The translations under genes and the position numbers were made by a program. Source: Nitrosovibrio sp. Nv17 (GTDB taxonomy: Bacteria > Pseudomonadota > Gammaproteobacteria > Burkholderiales > Nitrosomonadaceae). From it: DNA of 64,000 nucleotides. The notes under the pieces were generated by a model that was not told the origin of the DNA, did not search any database, and saw nothing but the letters and a program-made list of their open reading frames with translations. Positions 58,766-64,000 of the stretch are shown piece by piece (position 1 is the first letter of the stretch; each line of letters begins with the position of its first letter). The stretch is from contig NZ_FPIQ01000004.1 of assembly GCF_900119085.1 (NCBI RefSeq), positions 1 through 64,000 on the forward strand, written 5' to 3'.

Positions 58766-59290
58766 ATGAGTCAGACAAAAAAAATCATCATCATCGCCGG
58801 CCCCAACGGCGCAGGGAAGACGACGTTTGCGCGTTCCTTCCTGCCGACTGAGGCCAAACTTCCTCGTTTCATCAATGCCGATTTGATTGCTGCAGGCTTG
58901 TCGCCGTTCGCGCCAGAAGTGGCTGCCATCAAGGCGGGGCGGCTGATGCTCGAAGAAATCGCGGAAAGCGTTCAACGCGGGGAGAGCTTTGCGCTGGAAA
59001 CCACGCTGTCCGGTCTGGGATATCTACGGCATATCCGGCGTTGGCAGATGCAAGGCTACGCCGTCAGCCTGTTCTTTCTGGCGCTGCCCGATGTCGACAT
59101 GGCCATCGCGCGGGTTGCCGAACGTGTCCGCCAGGGTGGCCACGATATTCCAGAGGCAGTCATTCGGCGTCGTTTTTCGGCAGGCCGGAAGAATTTCGAA
59201 CAGCATTATCGCGATGCAGTGAATGACTGGAGTCTGTATGACAACGCTGGCGGTACCCCGGTGCTGCTGGAATGGGGAGAACGAGCATGA
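58766..59290 (+). CDS. Zeta-toxin-like P-loop kinase
   Basis: A 174-residue protein with Walker A AGPNGAGKTTFA, the FINADLIAAGLSPFAPE motif and a FALETTLSG substrate region, typical of the zeta toxin family. Zeta toxins phosphorylate UDP-sugars; chromosomal relatives of this short type are uncharacterised. The small partner gene overlaps by four bases. It appears intact. Confidence 0.8.
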   Translation: MSQTKKIIIIAGPNGAGKTTFARSFLPTEAKLPRFINADLIAAGLSPFAPEVAAIKAGRLMLEEIAESVQRGESFALETTLSGLGYLRHIRRWQMQGYAVSLFFLALPDVDMAIARVAERVRQGGHDIPEAVIRRRFSAGRKNFEQHYRDAVNDWSLYDNAGGTPVLLEWGERA

Positions 59291-59499
59291 GCCAGACCGC
59301 AACACCCAAAGACATTTCTCAAGCCAAAAACCCCGATATGCGGGCATCGCTGGCCGCTATGCAGCGCGCCGCGGAATCGGCGAAACAAATTGCCATCCAG
59401 ACCAATACCGCCATTGTGGTGGTGAGGGATGGCGTGCGGATGCGCATCACCGCCGAGCAGTTGCGTCGCGAGCATGACGAGCAGCCCGATACGCCATGA
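59287..59499 (+). CDS. Small partner of the zeta-like kinase (antitoxin candidate)
   Basis: A 70-residue soluble protein with an Ala-rich helix (ASLAAMQRAAESAKQIA), then a short beta-like strand (TAIVVVRDGVRMRIT). Its ATG lies in the stop of the kinase gene. Its stop in turn overlaps the ATG of the HsdR fragment. The antitoxin role is inferred from coupling and size only. Confidence 0.6.
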   Translation: MSQTATPKDISQAKNPDMRASLAAMQRAAESAKQIAIQTNTAIVVVRDGVRMRITAEQLRREHDEQPDTP

Positions 59500-59675
59500 T
59501 CCAGCCTATGCCGCGTTCCGAGCATAACTCACACAACCGCGTGGCTCGCCTGCTCATCACTCCGGTAGCTGATAGCGGCCTGGGATATGAACACCTGGGT
59601 AATTGGAGCAAGCGCGAACATAAACGCGCCATCGAAGTCGATCTGCTGCGCGTGGTTATTCAATTGACCCACTAA
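59496..59675 (+). pseudogene. Type I restriction HsdR, N-terminal fragment
   Basis: A 59-codon frame with SEHNSHNRV, LGYEHLGNW and AIEVDLLR, the usual N-terminus of type I restriction subunit R. It stops after codon 59, before the nuclease and helicase domains, and nothing of the rest is seen downstream. It is too short to be the enzyme. It is coupled by ATGA to the preceding small gene, showing that the zeta pair once sat in front of hsdR. Confidence 0.7.
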
Positions 59676-59710
59676 AAACCTGCTCAGGTATTATTCGATG
59701 AGGAAGTACC

Positions 59711-59910
59711 ATGAGCATGACGGAAGAGATCACGCGGTGAACGGCCAAGCGCAAGAGTGCGTTGGTTCTGGACATCATTCAGGGCGGGACGACAGTGGCC
59801 GAGGCTAACCGTTCCCACGATCTTTCGCCTTCGTTCGGTTACCGGACCGTGGTCCACTTGTTAGGATTCAACAAGAACACGGTGCAGCGCATCGTCCAGC
59901 TCGCAGAGCT
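59711..59910 (+). pseudogene. IS3-type transposase remnant
   Basis: A fused scrap of two transposase parts. Codons from ATG 59711 read like an IS3-family OrfA start (MSMTEEITR, then a TGA where TGG is expected, then AKRKSALVLDIIQGGTTVAEA). After an internal junction near 59836 it continues like OrfB (GYRTVVHLLGFNKNTVQRI). The stop at 59738-59740 and the internal deletion make it inactive. No terminal inverted repeats were identified. Confidence 0.7.
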
Positions 59911-59912
59911 GA

Positions 59913-60282
59913 TGCCAGGGGCAGCACGACGCCAAGCCCTGGCTCGACTACTTCTGGGGTGCCTTGCTGCGGGCCTATCGTGAGTTCGAGGAGCGTATCG
60001 GCACCACCATCGAGCGCGGTCGAGGCAGCAAGGATGACCGGGTGTGTGCGGAAGTCCTGGGATGCACCCTGCCGTTCTCTATTTTGGAAATCGAGGAATC
60101 CTGCCCGGGCGTGAGCCGGGACATGGATGATGCGGTTGGTGCTGCGGGCGATGAAACCAGAGGATTTGATTGAATCAACGAGCAAGGAGCGAAATGGAAG
60201 CACATCACAGCAGGTACCTTCGGTAGTACAGCGGTTCTGGCGATTGGGCACAAAATGGATCAGTGAGGCTCTCCATGGATAA
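59913..60282 (+). pseudogene. Fic protein, frameshifted C-terminal part
   Basis: The sequence reads like the C-terminus of a Fic protein (HDAKPWLDYFWGALLRAYREFEERIG, then SRGSKDDR-like and CPGVSRDM). A four-base duplication (GATGATG at 60126-60132) shifts the frame; after it the protein continues in another frame (MRLVLRAMKPEDLIES) to a stop at 60280-60282. The TAA of this tail overlaps the start of the giant helicase. Together with 58445-58741 it represents one interrupted fic gene. Confidence 0.65.
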
Positions 60283-63200
60283 CGTTTTCCAATTCCGCGA
60301 CCAACTCATCGAACGATACGGCAGCTTTTCCCGCAGCTTCGTTCGCATCGCTGCGCCCGATATCCAGGCCGAGGTCGAATATCAATATGCGCAAGGCCGC
60401 TATTGGCCTGAGCCGCTGGTGCAGATCAACCCAAATTACCAACGCCAGGGCACGGTGCAGCAACTGGCGGAGCAGGGGATCTTGCATGCTGACTGCGCAG
60501 AGATCTTCCAGATCGGGAAGTCTGAAGGCTCGTCACAACCCCTGCATCTTTACAAGCACCAGATGGAAGCCTTGGCCAAAGGCCAGGAACGCCAAAGCTA
60601 TGTGGTCACGACCGGAACGGGGTCGGGGAAATCCCTGTCCTTTTTCATCCCGATCATCGACCGCATTCTCAAGGCCAAGCAATCCAATGGCAAAGCATGC
60701 ACCAGGGCCATCGTCATTTATCCGATGAATGCCCTGGCCAACAGCCAGTTGGAAGAACTCGACAAGTTTCTGCATGGCTATGCGCCAGAGCTTCGTCCCT
60801 TCTCCGTCAAGCGCTATACAGGCCAGGAAAGCAAGGCGGAACGCAGTGCCATCGCGGATGACCCGCCCGATATCCTGCTCACTAACTTCATGATGCTGGA
60901 GTACATCCTCACGCGCTTCGACGAAGTGGATCGGCGCGTGGTGGAGCACTGCGAGGGACTTGAGTTCCTGGTACTGGATGAGTTGCATACTTATCGTGGC
61001 CGTCAGGGGGCGGACGTTGCCTTGCTGGTTCGGCGTCTGCGCGAGCGCTTGAAAGCCGCGCAACTGGTCTGCATCGGCACGTCGGCCACCATGTCCAGCA
61101 CAGGTAGCCAAGCCGACCGCAACCGCGTGGTGGCCGACGTGGCCAGCAAACTTTTTGGTACCCAGATCGGCGAGCAAGACGTCATCGGTGAGACCTTGGA
61201 GCGGGTCACCAACCCGCTCAAGGACGTCAACGCCATCCGCGCTGAATTACCGGCGGCCATTACGCGAAAGCAGGATATCTGGGCTGACTTCGACGCTTTT
61301 TGCAACGATCCGTTATCCATCTGGGTGGAATTGAACCTGGGTATCGAACTACCTGCCGACGAGCCTCCTCGACGGGCGAGGCCCATGATGTTGGAAGAGG
61401 CCAGTCGCCGTCTCGCCGAAGACACGGGTTGCCAGCCTGAAGCTGCCCGCGACGCCCTGCAGCGTTTTCTAGTGGCTGCCCATGATGTACGCACGCCCCA
61501 GGGCAGGCCGCCTTTCGCGTTCAAGTTGCACCAGTTTATCAGTGGCCCCGGTAAGGTGCTCACCACACTGGAGGCGCGCGGTAAGCGCCATGTCACGCTC
61601 GATGCTCAGCGTTTTGCGCCGGGGCGACAGCAAGAGAATGTGCTGCTTTACCCCACGCACTTCTGCCGCGATTGCGGTCAGGAATATTTGCCTGTCTGGC
61701 ACTCGATGCAGCCTGAGAGCTTCAGCTCGCGTGAGATCGATGACATCACGGCCGAAGATGATGCCGGTTACGGCTTTTTGTGTCCCTTGCTGCCCGGACA
61801 GCAGTACGGTGGAAAACTTGAAGACCTGCCGGAAATCTGGATCGACCCTGGCCGTAGCGAACCAAAAGTCAAATCAAACTACAAAAATTCCGTTCCCTAT
61901 ATGGTTACGGTTAATGCCCAAGGACAAACGGGTTCGGGGACGGAGTGTTGGTTCGTTCCCGGTAAGTTCAAATTCTGCCTGAGCTGCGGCACGATACATG
62001 AAGCCCACGGCAAGGATGCCAACCGCCTCTCCAGCCTGTCCGGCGAAGGCCGCTCCTCGGCCACCACCATGATTGCTCTGGCGGCCTTGCAGCAATTATT
62101 CGCACTTCCTGAGCCGGCACCAGGCCTGCCTGATCCGCGCAAGTTGCTTGGTTTTACCGACAATCGCCAGGATGCCGCTCTGCAGGCGGGACATTTCAAC
62201 GACTTCATTTTCCTGCTGACGCTGCGCGCCGGCTTGATCAGTGCACTCCAGGGCAGCGGCGGCCAACTCGATGAAGAACACTTGGCCGAAAGCGTATTCA
62301 AGGCCCTTGGTTTTCAAGGGGTCGATGAAGCGACCTTGGTGGAGTATCTGCGCACGCCCAAGCTCATGGGACTGGCCCGGCAGGAGGCGCAACGTACATT
62401 ACGCTTCATCATCGCCTACCGGCTGCTACGTGATCTGCGGCGCGGTTGGCGTTTCAATAATCCGAATCTGGATCAGCTTGGCTTGTTGCAGATTCGGTAT
62501 CGAGACCTGGATGCCTTTTGCGCTGACGCCAGCATCTTTGCTGCAAACAGCACCTTGTCCAAATTGACGGCTGCTCAGCGGGCAGTTTTGTACGAATTGT
62601 TGTTCGACGCCTTGCGTCGCCATCTGTGCCTGGAAAGTCGTTATCTTGACCCAGTTGAGCAGGACAAGGCACGCACCAGCGCCTACACCTACTTGAATGA
62701 ACGTTGGGCTTTCACTCCCGACGAGAAGCCCGATACTGGCCGCTATCTCATCCTCGGCAAGCGCCCGGAATACAAGGGCAAGCCGCGTACCGATCTGGTG
62801 ACAGGTGGTCCACGCTCCCGCCTGCTGCGGCAAATAAAGACGGCCGCCTTCTGGCGCAACAGCGCCTGCACCAGCGAGGTTGCACAGTGGAAAGATGTCG
62901 AGTGGACTAAGCTGATCGAAGCTCTTCTGGAGTCCGCCAAGGACTATGGCTATGTGCAGCGCCAACCTATCGACGCCCAGCTCGCAGGCTGGCGCCTGAA
63001 CGCGGCTGCCCTGGACTGGTGCCTGATTGCCGATCAGCCGCAAACTGACAGCAGCGGCATCAATCAGTATTTCCGCGCCCTGTATCTCGGCATTGCCGAC
63101 CTGCTGCGTCGGCCCTCGCATCCGCTGTTCGACTTCGAGGCCCAGGAACACACGGCCCAGGTGGATGCGCCACGCCGGCAACTGCTGGAGCAGCGTTTTC

Positions 63201-64000
63201 GCTACACCGAAAAAGACAGGCAGGATTGGGCCCAGAACCTGGCCCACGAAGCGCCGTTGGAACGTCTGCCTGTGATGTTCTGCTCCCCCACGATGGAGTT
63301 GGGCGTGGATATCTCCGCGCTCAACACCGTGTACCTGCGCAATGTGCCGCCGACCCCCGCCAACTACGCCCAGCGCAGCGGCCGTGCGGGTCGCTCGGGT
63401 CAGCAGGCGTTGGTCATCACCTACTGCGCGGCACTCAGTCCGCATGACCAGTGGTTCTTCCACAATGCCGAGCAAATGGTGCATGGCGTAGTGCGTGCGC
63501 CAACCCTCGACCTGAGCAATCGCGATCTCATCGACAGCCATCTGCAAGCGGTCTGGCTGGCCAGCACCCAGGTGCCGCTGGACGACAGCATTGCGCCCAT
63601 GCTGGATCTTGATCAGCCCGGAAAACCACTGAAACAGCCCTTGCACGAAGCGCTACGGGCGCAGGCTGTCCAGCAGCGGGCCTTGGCCAGTGCCGACCGG
63701 GTCATCGACCAGCTTGAGGGCGAGCTTGAAGGCAGCACCTGGTTCACTCCTGACTATGTGCGCCAGGTCATCGACAACGCGGCGCAAGCGTTCTCTGGGG
63801 CGCTGGAGCGCTGGCGCGTGCTGTTCGATGCAACCCGCCAACAGATGGATATGGCTGATCGCATCGTCAAGAGCCATACCGCCTCGCACACTGAGCGGCA
63901 AAATGCCCAGCGCCGCTACGGCGACGCCGCGCGCCAGTACGCCGTATTGCTCAAGTCCGGCAACGGCCAGAACAATGACTTCTATACCTATCGCTACTTG
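60275..64000 (+). CDS. Giant DEAD/DEAH-box helicase, DruE/DISARM-like, incomplete
   Basis: At least 1,242 residues; the gene leaves the window in frame. The N-terminal 100 residues (FQFRDQLIERYGSFSRSFV) precede a helicase core with Walker A G114-T-G-S-G-K-S120, DELH at 235-238 and motif VI QRSGRAGRSGQ at 1033-1043. Two CxxC pairs (464/467, 568/571) lie in the insert between the halves. The layout resembles the very large DUF1998-associated helicases of anti-phage systems such as Druantia DruE or DISARM DrmA; it is not certain which. GAGG precedes ATG 60275 by six bases. The C-terminal part and partner genes are not visible. Confidence 0.75.
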   Translation, partial: MDNVFQFRDQLIERYGSFSRSFVRIAAPDIQAEVEYQYAQGRYWPEPLVQINPNYQRQGTVQQLAEQGILHADCAEIFQIGKSEGSSQPLHLYKHQMEALAKGQERQSYVVTTGTGSGKSLSFFIPIIDRILKAKQSNGKACTRAIVIYPMNALANSQLEELDKFLHGYAPELRPFSVKRYTGQESKAERSAIADDPPDILLTNFMMLEYILTRFDEVDRRVVEHCEGLEFLVLDELHTYRGRQGADVALLVRRLRERLKAAQLVCIGTSATMSSTGSQADRNRVVADVASKLFGTQIGEQDVIGETLERVTNPLKDVNAIRAELPAAITRKQDIWADFDAFCNDPLSIWVELNLGIELPADEPPRRARPMMLEEASRRLAEDTGCQPEAARDALQRFLVAAHDVRTPQGRPPFAFKLHQFISGPGKVLTTLEARGKRHVTLDAQRFAPGRQQENVLLYPTHFCRDCGQEYLPVWHSMQPESFSSREIDDITAEDDAGYGFLCPLLPGQQYGGKLEDLPEIWIDPGRSEPKVKSNYKNSVPYMVTVNAQGQTGSGTECWFVPGKFKFCLSCGTIHEAHGKDANRLSSLSGEGRSSATTMIALAALQQLFALPEPAPGLPDPRKLLGFTDNRQDAALQAGHFNDFIFLLTLRAGLISALQGSGGQLDEEHLAESVFKALGFQGVDEATLVEYLRTPKLMGLARQEAQRTLRFIIAYRLLRDLRRGWRFNNPNLDQLGLLQIRYRDLDAFCADASIFAANSTLSKLTAAQRAVLYELLFDALRRHLCLESRYLDPVEQDKARTSAYTYLNERWAFTPDEKPDTGRYLILGKRPEYKGKPRTDLVTGGPRSRLLRQIKTAAFWRNSACTSEVAQWKDVEWTKLIEALLESAKDYGYVQRQPIDAQLAGWRLNAAALDWCLIADQPQTDSSGINQYFRALYLGIADLLRRPSHPLFDFEAQEHTAQVDAPRRQLLEQRFRYTEKDRQDWAQNLAHEAPLERLPVMFCSPTMELGVDISALNTVYLRNVPPTPANYAQRSGRAGRSGQQALVITYCAALSPHDQWFFHNAEQMVHGVVRAPTLDLSNRDLIDSHLQAVWLASTQVPLDDSIAPMLDLDQPGKPLKQPLHEALRAQAVQQRALASADRVIDQLEGELEGSTWFTPDYVRQVIDNAAQAFSGALERWRVLFDATRQQMDMADRIVKSHTASHTERQNAQRRYGDAARQYAVLLKSGNGQNNDFYTYRYL

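Overview
The window is GC-rich proteobacterial chromosome, most likely from a gammaproteobacterium (a betaproteobacterium is not excluded). It opens with the C-terminal end of PmoB/AmoB, the copper subunit of a membrane-bound methane or ammonia monooxygenase. AmoE, AmoD, CopC and CopD homologues follow. A hopanoid-type epimerase (HpnA) and a glutathione-dependent formaldehyde pathway (FrmA + S-formylglutathione hydrolase) also fit a methanotroph or ammonia oxidiser, but the 93 PmoB/AmoB residues visible do not decide between the two.

Layout. 1-4.5 kb: tail of the pmo/amo operon, a strong terminator, then two paralogous periplasmic copper-site proteins (AmoE, AmoD), CopC and an unusual CopD-cytochrome c-thioredoxin-like fusion. 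4.5-26.4 kb: mostly housekeeping genes: rpmE, an M48 peptidase lipoprotein, a GDPD phosphodiesterase, ppa, frmA-fghA, prfB (with its autoregulatory +1 frameshift) and lysS, hpnA, a membrane-inserted MutS-like ATPase, tolC, pcm, TPP-riboswitch-controlled thiC, uppP, glnA and a PBP7-type peptidase. 26.5-45.4 kb: an envelope, signalling and accessory stretch: GGDEF-EAL protein, ExbB-ExbD-TonB-like operon, S9 peptidase, a TPR protein carrying three TonB-C-like domains, an Agd3-like polysaccharide deacetylase candidate, a TonB-dependent siderophore-type receptor with a Fur-like box, a secreted EndoU RNase with an overlapping candidate immunity gene, and several small lipoproteins, two of them paralogous. 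45.5-58.3 kb: conserved clusters: yggU-yggT-proC, mutM, a Gld-type ABC exporter, then TPR lipoprotein-lolB-ispE-tRNA-Gln-prs-rplY-pth-ychF.

58.4-64 kb: a lower-GC, eroded defence island. A fic gene survives only as an N-terminal piece (58.4 kb) and a frameshifted C-terminal piece (60 kb). Between them lie an intact zeta-toxin-like kinase with a small overlapping partner, an N-terminal scrap of a type I restriction HsdR gene, and a fused IS3-type transposase remnant. Immediately after the Fic tail starts a very large DEAD/DEAH helicase (1,242 codons and still open at the window edge), which resembles the giant helicases of Druantia/DISARM-type anti-phage systems. The rest of that system would lie beyond 64 kb.

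The best candidates for under-described biology are the EndoU/overlapping-gene pair, the giant helicase with its island, the TPR-triple-TonB-C protein, the two-member WEIRC lipoprotein family, and the AmoE/AmoD paralogue pair with the modular CopD fusion.
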